From positions 1 through 43,261 of the forward strand of contig JAFRBA010000050.1 of assembly GCA_017405115.1 (NCBI GenBank): a stretch of 43,261 nucleotides of DNA, given 5' to 3'. This stretch comes from Kiritimatiellia bacterium (GTDB taxonomy: Bacteria > Verrucomicrobiota > Kiritimatiellia > RFP12 > UBA1067). Below the pieces are notes generated by a model. It was not told where the DNA came from and searched no databases. It saw nothing but the letters and a program-made list of their open reading frames with translations. How positions within the stretch are numbered: the first letter of the stretch is position 1; each line of letters opens with the position of its first letter. Made by a program: the position numbers and the translations under genes. This document shows, piece after piece, positions 31,031-41,113 of the stretch.

Positions 31031-32328
31031 CGGTCCGGGGCCAAAGGGGGAGCGCGCTTCTCATGGCGCTTTGGATCATCGCGGTGCTCGCGGTGATGGT
31101 TCTATCGTTCTCCTTCGAGGCCCACCAGCAGACGGGCATCAACATCTATGTCCGTGAGCGCAACCGCGTGAACCGACTGGTGGAGCCCGGGCGCATCCTG
31201 GGCGAGACGGTGCTTCTCGGGTTCTCCGAGGCAAAGGCGTGGAGCGAGGACGACGACGAGAAGGAGCTCGACGAGGAGGACCGCTGGTACAGGGAGAAGC
31301 GCGCCCTGAAGTTCGACACGCGCTGCACCATCGGCCCGATCCTCATGGACGCGGACGACCCGGAGTCCGGCACGGTGACAGTCGACATCGAGCTCGCGAA
31401 CTCCGGCGCGGAAAACGGCATCAACGTGAACGAGCTCTACAGCGGCGGCGACAAGAACTACCTCCTGCGCTGGCAGATGATACTCAGGAACGCCGGCATA
31501 GACGAGGAGCTGGAGGTCGAGGTGAAGGAGGCCGACGGCAGGTCCGGCAAGCGCCACAACCTCATGAACCACCTCATAGCATGCTGGAACGACTGGCGCG
31601 ACGAGGACGACAACGTCTCGCCCGGGCCTGACGACAAGCTGGATCCGCAGGAGGACGACGGCGCCGAGTCGAAGTGGTACGAAGAGTACGACGAGACAAT
31701 CGAGAAGGAGGCAAATGGCCGCGACGAGCGGGAGGCGGCCAAGGAGGACCGGCGCCGTCCGCGCAACGGCTCAATCCCGGACATCAAGGAGCTGGGCTAC
31801 ATAAGGGGCTTCCGCGACTTCCCGGCGGTGCTCACCGGCGGCCTCCTGCATCCCGACGAGGACGAGTCCGAGGAGAATCCGCGGCTGAAGGGCATCGTCG
31901 ACCTGCTCGGCACGACCGGCAGCTCGAAGATCACCATCACCCCATCGACGACCGTCGACCAGCTGATGACGATCCCCGGCATATTCCCGGAGGGGGACGA
32001 CGTTGAGGACCGCGAGGAGAGCATGCTGCTCGCCCAGTCCATCCTGGACGCCCTGAAGGTGAAGCCCGAGGACTACGACGTGGACGAGACGCGCGACTGG
32101 TGGCCGTACAAGGACTGGGCCGACCTGAAGAAGAGGGTCGGCGACGTGGGCGACACCGACGTGGAGCTCGGGGACGAGGCGAACGAGTACATAGAGTGGC
32201 AGCCAGGCGACACCAGCGTGTTCAAGATGAAGATAACCTGCGAGTCCATGGGCATGAAGCGCGAGGTGAGCTGCAAGTGCTACGTGAAGGACAAGAAGGT
32301 GCGCTACATCGAGTGGCGGGAGGACTGA
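31027..32328 (+). CDS. GspK-like pseudopilin (tip protein)
   Basis: 433 residues, start ATG 31027 overlapping the previous stop by 4 bases. The signal MTVRGQRG^SALLMALWIIAVLAVMVLS lacks the +5 Glu, as GspK proteins normally do. The large globular part is unusually acidic (EDDDEKELDEEDRW, DEDESEENP) and contains INVNELY and the helix-hairpin-like IPDIKELGYIRGF and VDQLMTIPGIFPE segments found in GspK. GspK caps the pseudopilus and, with GspI and GspJ, starts its assembly. It is the last gene of the operon. A major pseudopilin (GspG) and the GspD/E/F machinery are not in the window. Confidence 0.82.
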   Translation: MTVRGQRGSALLMALWIIAVLAVMVLSFSFEAHQQTGINIYVRERNRVNRLVEPGRILGETVLLGFSEAKAWSEDDDEKELDEEDRWYREKRALKFDTRCTIGPILMDADDPESGTVTVDIELANSGAENGINVNELYSGGDKNYLLRWQMILRNAGIDEELEVEVKEADGRSGKRHNLMNHLIACWNDWRDEDDNVSPGPDDKLDPQEDDGAESKWYEEYDETIEKEANGRDEREAAKEDRRRPRNGSIPDIKELGYIRGFRDFPAVLTGGLLHPDEDESEENPRLKGIVDLLGTTGSSKITITPSTTVDQLMTIPGIFPEGDDVEDREESMLLAQSILDALKVKPEDYDVDETRDWWPYKDWADLKKRVGDVGDTDVELGDEANEYIEWQPGDTSVFKMKITCESMGMKREVSCKCYVKDKKVRYIEWRED

Positions 32329-32370
32329 CGCATCGCGTCGGCGCCTGCTGCGGCCCTGCGCGGGAATTTA

Positions 32371-32379
32371 TGGTATACT
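32371..32379 (+). promoter_or_regulatory. Extended -10 promoter, start-proximal, aconitase
   Basis: TGG-TATACT (32371-32379) is followed by 7 bases and then ATG 32387. There is no ribosome site. Initiation at normal distance would fall on the A of the ATG. Confidence 0.65.
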
Positions 32380-32386
32380 ATGTGGC

Positions 32387-34318
32387 ATGAGCAGTGAAGC
32401 GAGGAACGTAGTACAGAAGATACTGGCGGCGCATCTCGTCGAGGGAGACCCCTCGGCGGACGCGGAGATCGGCATTCGGATCGACCAGACGCTGACGCAG
32501 GACGCGACCGGCACGATGGCGTATCTGCAGTTCGAGTCGATGGGGGTTTCGCGCGTCAAGACGGAGGTGTCCGTCTCGTACGTGGACCACAACACGGTGC
32601 AGATCGGCTTCGAGAACGCCGACGACCACGACTTTCTGCAGTCCGTCGCGAAGAAGTACGGCGTCGTGTACTCGAAGTGCGGCAACGGCATATGCCACCA
32701 GCTCCACCTCGAGCGGTTCGGCCGCCCCGGCTCGACTCTTCTCGGAAGCGACTCGCACACGCCCACAGGCGGAGGCATAGGCCAGATAGCGATCGGCGCG
32801 GGCGGCATCGACATCGCGGTCGCCATGGCCGGCGGGGCGTTCCACATACCGTCGCCGAAGGTCCGCGCGATAGTCCTCAAGGGCAGGCTGCGCAGGGGCG
32901 TGAGCGCGAAGGACGTCATACTCGCCGTCCTGCGCAGGTTCGGGACGAAGGGCAACGTCGGCTGGATGTTCGAGTACACGGGGCCCGGGGTGCGCACGCT
33001 TGACGTGCCGTCCCGCGCGACTATCGCGAACATGGGCGCGGAGCTCGGCGTGACGACGAGCGTGTTCCCGTCCGACGCGGTCACGCGGCAGTTCCTCGCG
33101 GCGCAGGGGCGCGCGAAGGACTTCGTGGAGATCGTGCCCGACAGGGGCGCGAAGTACGACGACGTCTTCGAGGTGGACCTCTCCAAGGTGGAGCCGCTGA
33201 TGGCGGCGCCCCATTCGCCCGGGAACGTCGTGGCCGTCAGGTCGATGAAGGGCCGGAGGGTCAACCAGATAATGATCGGCTCGTGCACCAACTCGTCCTA
33301 CCGCGACATCCGCACCGTGGCGCTGTACCTGAAGGGGCGGCACGTGGCGGACGACGTGGAGGTCGGCATAGCGTGCGGTTCGCGGCAGGTCGTCAACATG
33401 CTGGCGAAGGACGGGTCGCTCGGGATCCTCCACGCGGCCGGGTGCCGCATGCTGGAGAACGCCTGCGGCTTCTGCATAGGGGCGCACATGAGCCCGCGGA
33501 CTGGCGCGGTGTCGCTCCGCACGAACAACCGCAACTTCGAGGGGCGCAGCGGCACGAAGTCGGCGCAGGTGTACCTCGTCTCGCCCGAGACCGCGGCGGC
33601 GAGCGCGCTAACCGGCAGGGTGGAGCTTCCGACGGAAAGGCCTGTGGCCGCGGTGCCGGCCCCGAAGAAGTTCCCCGTCGACGACTCGATGTTCCTCTAC
33701 CGCGCGACGGCCGGCAGGGGCGTCAGGGGCGCGAAGATCGTGCGCGGGCCGAACATAGCGCCGGTGCCGAGGGGCGTTCCGCTGCCCGCCGACCTGAAGG
33801 CGGTCTGCGCGATAAAGGTCGGGGACAAGATAACTACCGACCACATAATGCCCGCCGGAGCGAGGCTCAAGTTCCGCTCCAACATACCGGCGTACGCGAA
33901 GTTCGTGTTCGAGCCGTGCGACCCCGGGTTCCACGACAGGTGCCTCGCGAACAAGGAGAAGGGGCTCGCGAACGTGATCGTTGCAGGTGAGAGCTACGGC
34001 CAGGGCTCGAGCCGCGAACACGCCGCGCTGTGCCCGATGTACCTCGGAGTGAGGGCGGTCTTCGCGAAGTCGATCGAGCGGATACACCGCGCGAACCTGG
34101 TAAACTTCGGCATCGTGCCGTTCACGTTCGAAGACCCCGCCGGCTACGACCTGATCGCCGCGGGCGACGCGTTCGACCTCGACGGCATTCGCGCGGCGGT
34201 CGAGGGCGACGGGCGCCTCGTCGTGAAGACGGCGAAGGGGAGCGTGCCGCTCAGGACGTCGCTCTCCGACAGGGAGAGGCATATAATCCTATGCGGAGGG
34301 CTGCTCGCCAGCCTCTAG
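32387..34318 (+). CDS. Aconitate hydratase, Aquifex-type (aconitase/IPM isomerase superfamily)
   Basis: 643 residues, near the usual length of the short Aquifex-type aconitases. The 4Fe-4S ligands are C300 in GSCTNSSYRDI and C360/C363 in ENACGFCIGAHMSP. Substrate-binding segments include LLGSDSHTPTGGGIGQIAIG and, in the C-terminal swivel domain, DKITTDHIMPAG and YGQGSSREHAAL. Expected to interconvert citrate and isocitrate in the TCA cycle, in the cytoplasm. Related homoaconitase and isopropylmalate isomerase functions cannot be wholly excluded, but the single chain with both domains favours aconitase. It has its own start-proximal promoter; glgA follows after 28 bases and could be cotranscribed. 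Confidence 0.88.
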   Translation: MSSEARNVVQKILAAHLVEGDPSADAEIGIRIDQTLTQDATGTMAYLQFESMGVSRVKTEVSVSYVDHNTVQIGFENADDHDFLQSVAKKYGVVYSKCGNGICHQLHLERFGRPGSTLLGSDSHTPTGGGIGQIAIGAGGIDIAVAMAGGAFHIPSPKVRAIVLKGRLRRGVSAKDVILAVLRRFGTKGNVGWMFEYTGPGVRTLDVPSRATIANMGAELGVTTSVFPSDAVTRQFLAAQGRAKDFVEIVPDRGAKYDDVFEVDLSKVEPLMAAPHSPGNVVAVRSMKGRRVNQIMIGSCTNSSYRDIRTVALYLKGRHVADDVEVGIACGSRQVVNMLAKDGSLGILHAAGCRMLENACGFCIGAHMSPRTGAVSLRTNNRNFEGRSGTKSAQVYLVSPETAAASALTGRVELPTERPVAAVPAPKKFPVDDSMFLYRATAGRGVRGAKIVRGPNIAPVPRGVPLPADLKAVCAIKVGDKITTDHIMPAGARLKFRSNIPAYAKFVFEPCDPGFHDRCLANKEKGLANVIVAGESYGQGSSREHAALCPMYLGVRAVFAKSIERIHRANLVNFGIVPFTFEDPAGYDLIAAGDAFDLDGIRAAVEGDGRLVVKTAKGSVPLRTSLSDRERHIILCGGLLASL

Positions 34319-34346
34319 GCCGCGGGCGGAGGAAAGGCACGGACAC

Positions 34347-35870
34347 ATGGCTAATGCAAAGGTGAAGAACCCGAGGATACTCATAGTCACTCCGGAGATC
34401 ACGTATCTGCCGGAGGGCATGGGGAACCTGGCGGGCAAGATGTCCGCCAAGGCCGGCGGCATGGCGGACGTCTCCGCGTCGCTCGTGCAAGCGCTGCACA
34501 AGCTCGGGGCCGACGTGCACGTGGCGCTGCCGCACTACCGGCGGATGTTCCACATCGAGACGGCCCAGCTCGTCGCCGACGAGCTGAGGAAGTACAAGAG
34601 CCATCTGCCGGACGAGCGCATACACCTCGCCGAGGACCGCTGCTTCTACTATCGCGACACGGTGTACTCCCGCGGCGACGGGAACGTCAAGCTCGCCCTT
34701 GCGTTCCAGCGCGAGGTGATCAACAACATAATCCCACGCGTCCAGCCCGACCTGATACACTGCAACGACTGGATGACCGGGCTCATACCCGCGGCGGCGC
34801 GGCGCGAGGGGATACCGTGCCTCTTCACGGTCCACAACATCCACACGCACAAGCTCACCCTGGCGCAGGTCGAGGACGCCGGGATCGACGCGGCGGAGTT
34901 CTGGATGAACCTCTACTACAGCTATCCGCCGTACAACTACGAGGAGAGCCGCAACGGCAACCAGATCGACCTGCAGGCGTCCGGCGTGTTCGGCGCCCAC
35001 TTCATAAACACCGTCTCGCCCACGTTCCTGCAGGAGATCGTGAACGGGTGGCACTCGTTCGTGCCGGACTCCATCCGCAACGAGATCCGCAACAAGTACA
35101 ACGCCGGGTGCGCGGCGGGCATCCTCAACGCTCCGGATTCGGCCGACAACCCGGCGACGGACGACAAGATACCGTTTAAGTACGGGCCGGACGACCACCG
35201 CGAGGGCAAGCGCCGCAACAAGCTGGCGCTGCAGCACGCCCTGGGCCTGGAGGAGAACCCGGACGCGCCGCTTTTCTTCTGGCCGAGCCGCCTGGACCCG
35301 GTGCAGAAGGGTCCGCAGCTCCTGACGGACATCACGTTCCGGTTCCTCGACAAGTACCGCGGCGAATGCGCGCAGCTGGCGATCATCGCCAACGGCCCGT
35401 TCCAGCAGCCGTTCTGGGACATCCAGGGCATGCACGGCCTCCAGCGCAGGCTCGCGGTCCACGACTTCGACGGGCGGCTGTCGCAGCTCGGCTTCGCGGC
35501 GAGCGACTTCACGCTCATGCCGTCGCTGTTCGAGCCGTGCGGCCTGCCGCAGATGCAGGCCCCGATCTACGGCTCCCTCGCCGTCGCGCACAACACGGGC
35601 GGGCTGCACGACACGGTGGAGCCCCTCGACTGGGGGGCCTCGCGCGGCAACGGCTTCGTGTTCGACACGTACGACTCCGGCGGCCTCTTCTGGGCCATGG
35701 ACCAGGCGATGTCGTTCTACCGGCAGCCCGAGGAGGTGAAGGAGCGCGAGATACGCCGGATAATGGCGGAGTCGCTCAGGCGCTTCAACCACGAGGCCTG
35801 CGCAAGGGAGTACATCAAGCTGTACGAGCGGATGCTGGACCGTCCGCTCGTGAAGAGGGAGATCACATGA
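34347..35870 (+). CDS. glgA: Glycogen/starch synthase (GT5)
   Basis: 507 residues. The N-terminal GT-B domain has the nucleotide-sugar-binding SAKAGGMADVSASL, a K-A-G-G form of the usual KTGG at residues 35-38, and the conserved HCNDWMTGLIPA and TVHNIH segments. The C-terminal domain has WPSRLDPVQKGPQLL, MPSLFEPCGLPQMQA and NTGGLHDTV. Transfers glucose from ADP- or UDP-glucose to the growing alpha-1,4-glucan. The ribosome site GGAGGAAAGG lies about 11 bases upstream. The last 4 bases overlap rsfS, so translation is probably coupled. Confidence 0.92.
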   Translation: MANAKVKNPRILIVTPEITYLPEGMGNLAGKMSAKAGGMADVSASLVQALHKLGADVHVALPHYRRMFHIETAQLVADELRKYKSHLPDERIHLAEDRCFYYRDTVYSRGDGNVKLALAFQREVINNIIPRVQPDLIHCNDWMTGLIPAAARREGIPCLFTVHNIHTHKLTLAQVEDAGIDAAEFWMNLYYSYPPYNYEESRNGNQIDLQASGVFGAHFINTVSPTFLQEIVNGWHSFVPDSIRNEIRNKYNAGCAAGILNAPDSADNPATDDKIPFKYGPDDHREGKRRNKLALQHALGLEENPDAPLFFWPSRLDPVQKGPQLLTDITFRFLDKYRGECAQLAIIANGPFQQPFWDIQGMHGLQRRLAVHDFDGRLSQLGFAASDFTLMPSLFEPCGLPQMQAPIYGSLAVAHNTGGLHDTVEPLDWGASRGNGFVFDTYDSGGLFWAMDQAMSFYRQPEEVKEREIRRIMAESLRRFNHEACAREYIKLYERMLDRPLVKREIT

Positions 35871-36163
35871 CGTCAGAGGAACAGGCGCGCGGACTCGCGG
35901 CGAAGCTCGCGGACGCGAAGGCGACGGACGTGCGCACGTACGACGTGCGGGGGAAGTCCGGCCTGACGGACTTCTTCGTGGTGGCGACCGGGGCGGCCGC
36001 GCCGCACCTGAAGGCGCTCGTCAGGGAGCTGCCGAAGGCGTACCGCGTCTCCGGCGAGCCGGAGTCCGGCTGGATAGTGGCGGACTACATCGACGTCGTC
36101 GTGCACGTGTTCTCCGCCGAGGCGCGCGCCTACTACGCGCTCGAGAAGCTCTGGGCGACGTGA
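35867..36163 (+). CDS. rsfS: Ribosomal silencing factor RsfS
   Basis: 98 residues from ATG 35867, which overlaps the glgA stop as ATGA; the longer open frame 5' lies inside glgA. The family pattern is clear: VRTYDVRGKSGLTDFFVVATG, then GW.VADYIDVVVHVFSAEARAYYALEKLW. RsfS binds ribosomal protein L14 (uL14) and blocks subunit joining when nutrients are short. Slightly shorter than most homologues because of a minimal N-terminus. It lies between glgA and trmB rather than beside nadD, its common neighbour. Confidence 0.92.
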   Translation: MTSEEQARGLAAKLADAKATDVRTYDVRGKSGLTDFFVVATGAAAPHLKALVRELPKAYRVSGEPESGWIVADYIDVVVHVFSAEARAYYALEKLWAT

Positions 36164-36822
36164 AAAGGGGCGACGCAATCCTCCGCGTGGCCGACATAAC
36201 GCGGCCGATCGAGTTCGACCTTTCGCGCCCGCTGGAGGTCGAGGTGGGCTGCGGAAAGGGGCGTTTCCTGACTGTGCGGGCGAAGGCTAACCCCGACTGC
36301 GACTTCCTCGGCATAGAGCGCATGCTCGAGAGGGTGCGCCTCTTCGACGGCAAGTGCGCGCGGGAGGGCATCGCCAACGCGAAGGTGCTGCGCCTCGAGG
36401 CGCTGTACACGTTCCACTACCTGCTGCCGGCGCACCATGCGCGGCGCGTCTACGTGTTCTTCCCCGACCCGTGGCCGAAGCGCAAGCACCACTCGCTCAG
36501 GCTGTTCGGGCCGCTTTTCCTCAACGCGCTGTGGAAGAGGATGGAGGTGGGCGGCCGCGTCGAGTTCGCGACCGACCACGAGGAGTACTTCGACGCGGTG
36601 TGCGAGTGCTTCGCGGCGGACGCGCGCTTCGACGGCGTGGAGCCGATGCCGCGCCCGCCGGAGGTCTGGACCGAGTTCGAGACCATGTTCAGGGAGCAGG
36701 GACTGCCCATACACTGCGCGGCCTGGCGCGCTCTTCCTGCCGACGACTCCCCGCTCGCTCCGCTGACGGTGCCGCCCGAGGCGGAGCCTCGGGCGGGCAT
36801 TCCGCGCCGATGTATGGTATAA
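36160..36822 (+). CDS. trmB: tRNA (guanine-46-N7)-methyltransferase TrmB
   Basis: 220 residues from GTG 36160, overlapping the rsfS stop as GTGA. The SAM-binding motif is LEVEVGCGKGRFL; further motifs are FLGIERM, the hallmark FPDPWPKRKHHSLRL, and FATDHEEYF. Transfers a methyl group to N7 of G46 in the tRNA variable loop. The C-terminus extends beyond the usual TEFE end by a Pro/Glu-rich tail finishing CMV. The final TAA (36820-36822) lies inside the TATAAT of the next promoter. Confidence 0.92.
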   Translation: MKRGDAILRVADITRPIEFDLSRPLEVEVGCGKGRFLTVRAKANPDCDFLGIERMLERVRLFDGKCAREGIANAKVLRLEALYTFHYLLPAHHARRVYVFFPDPWPKRKHHSLRLFGPLFLNALWKRMEVGGRVEFATDHEEYFDAVCECFAADARFDGVEPMPRPPEVWTEFETMFREQGLPIHCAAWRALPADDSPLAPLTVPPEAEPRAGIPRRCMV

Positions 36823-36823
36823 T
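36815..36823 (+). promoter_or_regulatory. Extended -10 promoter overlapping the trmB stop
   Basis: TGG-TATAAT (36815-36823) precedes ATG 36835 by 11 bases. Bases 36820-36822 are the trmB TAA stop. The predicted mRNA leader is about 4-5 bases and has no ribosome site. Confidence 0.65.
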
Positions 36824-36834
36824 ATAGGGCAAAC

Positions 36835-37608
36835 ATGAAGCACATCCTGTCATTACTTGCCATTCTCTCCGTCGCGGCGCCCGTCGCCGCGGAGCGGCAG
36901 CCGTTCTCCCGCTACCAGACGATCCTGGACCGGCAGATGTTCGGCGAGCTTCCGGTGGGCTTCGACCCGACCAAGATGCCGAACGAGGTCGCGAGGTCGT
37001 CGTCGAAGCAGGGGCCGGAGCTCACAAAGGAGCAGGAGAAGCTCCAGAGCGCCATACACTTCTCCGCGATCAACGTCACGCCCGAGGGCGCGACTGCCGT
37101 CGGCTTCACCGACAACTCCAACCCGAAGGCACCGGTCCACTACTACCTTAAGGTGGGCGAGACGCGCGACGGCTGGAAGGTGCTGGAGGCGGACGCCAAG
37201 TCCGCGAGCATGACCATCGCCAAGGGCGACATCGAGGTGTCTCTCTCGATCGGCGGCAACTCCGGCGCCGGCGCCGGGCAGACGAAGCCCCGCACGGCGG
37301 ACTCCTCGGAGCAGGCCGGAGGCTCGGCGATGCTTCGAACCCTCCGCGGCAGGCGCGCGCTTCGCGAGAAGCGGGAGGCCGACGCCTTCAAGAAGTTCCG
37401 CGAGGAGCAGGAGGCCAAGGAGGCCAAGGAGGCCGCGGCAAAGGCCGAGCGGGAGGCGGAGCGCGAGGAGCAGCGGGAGGCGGAGCGCGAGGAGCAGCGC
37501 AAGCAGCTTATGGCCATACAGGAGGAACTTCGGAAGGCGCGCGAGGAGAAGGCGCAGCAGCGGCAGCAGCAGGAAGCTGAAGAAAATGCGGACAACGACA
37601 CTGAGTGA
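36835..37608 (+). CDS. Exported GspC-like protein with C-terminal coiled coil
   Basis: 257 residues. The signal peptide is MKHILSLLAILSVAAPVAA. Residues about 20-140 resemble the homology region of GspC/PilP-type proteins: RYQTILDRQMFGELP, then FSAINVTPEGATAVGFTDN, HYYLKVGETRDGWKVLEADAKSASM, and IEVSLSIG. The C-terminal third (about 175-257) is a highly charged Glu/Lys/Arg/Gln coiled coil built from short repeats, including an exact-length 24-base tandem at 37453-37500. It could be the periplasmic connector of the same secretion system as the pseudopilins at 28.9-32.3 kb. The assignment is based on pattern, not certain homology. Its end overlaps the acyltransferase gene by 23 bases. Confidence 0.6.
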   Translation: MKHILSLLAILSVAAPVAAERQPFSRYQTILDRQMFGELPVGFDPTKMPNEVARSSSKQGPELTKEQEKLQSAIHFSAINVTPEGATAVGFTDNSNPKAPVHYYLKVGETRDGWKVLEADAKSASMTIAKGDIEVSLSIGGNSGAGAGQTKPRTADSSEQAGGSAMLRTLRGRRALREKREADAFKKFREEQEAKEAKEAAAKAEREAEREEQREAEREEQRKQLMAIQEELRKAREEKAQQRQQQEAEENADNDTE

Positions 37609-38425
37609 CTTCCACGCCGAGCTCGTCGACACCGGGGCGTACAGGACCCATGACGACTGCCGTCCGGCGAAGCGCGCGCGTCCGGGTGCGTTGACCACTC
37701 TCCGCTACACCTGGGGGACGCTTCGCGTCTTTCCGTACTGCGCCGTCATGGAGCCGCTTGGCCGGCTTACCACAGAGAGCTGGGCCCATGCCTGCTTCCA
37801 CTCGGTCACGGCGGCGGAGCGGCTCGGGATGTGCGTGTCGGTGGAGGGGTTCGCCGACCGACTGGCCTTCAAGGGCCCCGTCGTCTACCTTTGCAACCAC
37901 ATGTCGATGACAGAGACGATAATGCTGCCGCCGATACTCCTTGCGGCGGGTTCCTTCAGCTACGTGGCGAAGGCGTCGCTCGCGCACCTGCCGTTCCTGG
38001 AGCGTGCGGCGGAGCACATGCGCATGGTTCCGATCAGCCGCAAGTCGCCTCGCGAGGACCTGCTCAGCATCATGCGCATCGGCGTGGAGCGGCTGGACGG
38101 CGGCGACAGCTTCCTGATCTTCCCGCAGGGCACCCGCTGCGCGGTGTTCAGCCGCAAGCGGTACTCGTCCATCGGCGCGAAGCTCGCGGAGCGCGCCAAC
38201 CGACCCGTGGTGCCGATCGTCGTCGACACGCGCTGCCAGCCGACGCGCGAGAAGGGGATACTGAGGAAGGTGTTCCACGACTTCGGCCCCGTGGACACGT
38301 CCAAGGACATCCGCATCGCGTTCGGCCCGGTTATCCCGGCGGGGAAGTCGCGCGACCTGCACGAGGCGGCCTTCGACTGGATGGCCGGCAGGTTAGAGGC
38401 GTGGGGGCTTCCGGTGGAGCGATAG
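37586..38425 (+). CDS. PlsC-family 1-acylglycerol-3-phosphate-type acyltransferase
   Basis: 279 residues from ATG 37586. PlsC/LPLAT features are CNHMSMTETIM (H105, block I), SYVAKASLAHLPFLERAAEHMRMVPISR (block II region), IFPQGTR (179-184, block III) and PVVPIVVDT (block IV). The family consensus is HX4D and FPEGTR; here the charge-relay position is Glu (E110) and the Glu of block III is Gln. It should acylate lysophosphatidate or a related lipid at the inner membrane, but the substitutions leave activity and substrate open. Translation is probably coupled to the upstream gene by the 23-base overlap. Confidence 0.82.
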   Translation: MRTTTLSDFHAELVDTGAYRTHDDCRPAKRARPGALTTLRYTWGTLRVFPYCAVMEPLGRLTTESWAHACFHSVTAAERLGMCVSVEGFADRLAFKGPVVYLCNHMSMTETIMLPPILLAAGSFSYVAKASLAHLPFLERAAEHMRMVPISRKSPREDLLSIMRIGVERLDGGDSFLIFPQGTRCAVFSRKRYSSIGAKLAERANRPVVPIVVDTRCQPTREKGILRKVFHDFGPVDTSKDIRIAFGPVIPAGKSRDLHEAAFDWMAGRLEAWGLPVER

Positions 38426-38431
38426 ACGCCC

Positions 38432-38461
38432 TTGATTTCGGGCGGCGCGATATGGTATAAT
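38432..38461 (+). promoter_or_regulatory. secDF promoter
   Basis: TTGATT (38432-38437), an 18-base spacer and TGG-extended TATAAT (38456-38461). The leader to ATG 38515 is about 47 bases and A-rich, with GAGGG about 12 bases before the start, a conventional leader in contrast to the start-proximal promoters. Confidence 0.65.
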
Positions 38462-38514
38462 TCTACTTCAAATCCCATAAAGAGGAAAAAACAGAGAACA
38501 GAGGGTAAAACGGT

Positions 38515-41073
<2,559 letters not shown>

Positions 41074-41113
41074 CGCCGCCCAAGTCATCCACTGCAGTGA
41101 GGGGAGCGCTGAG

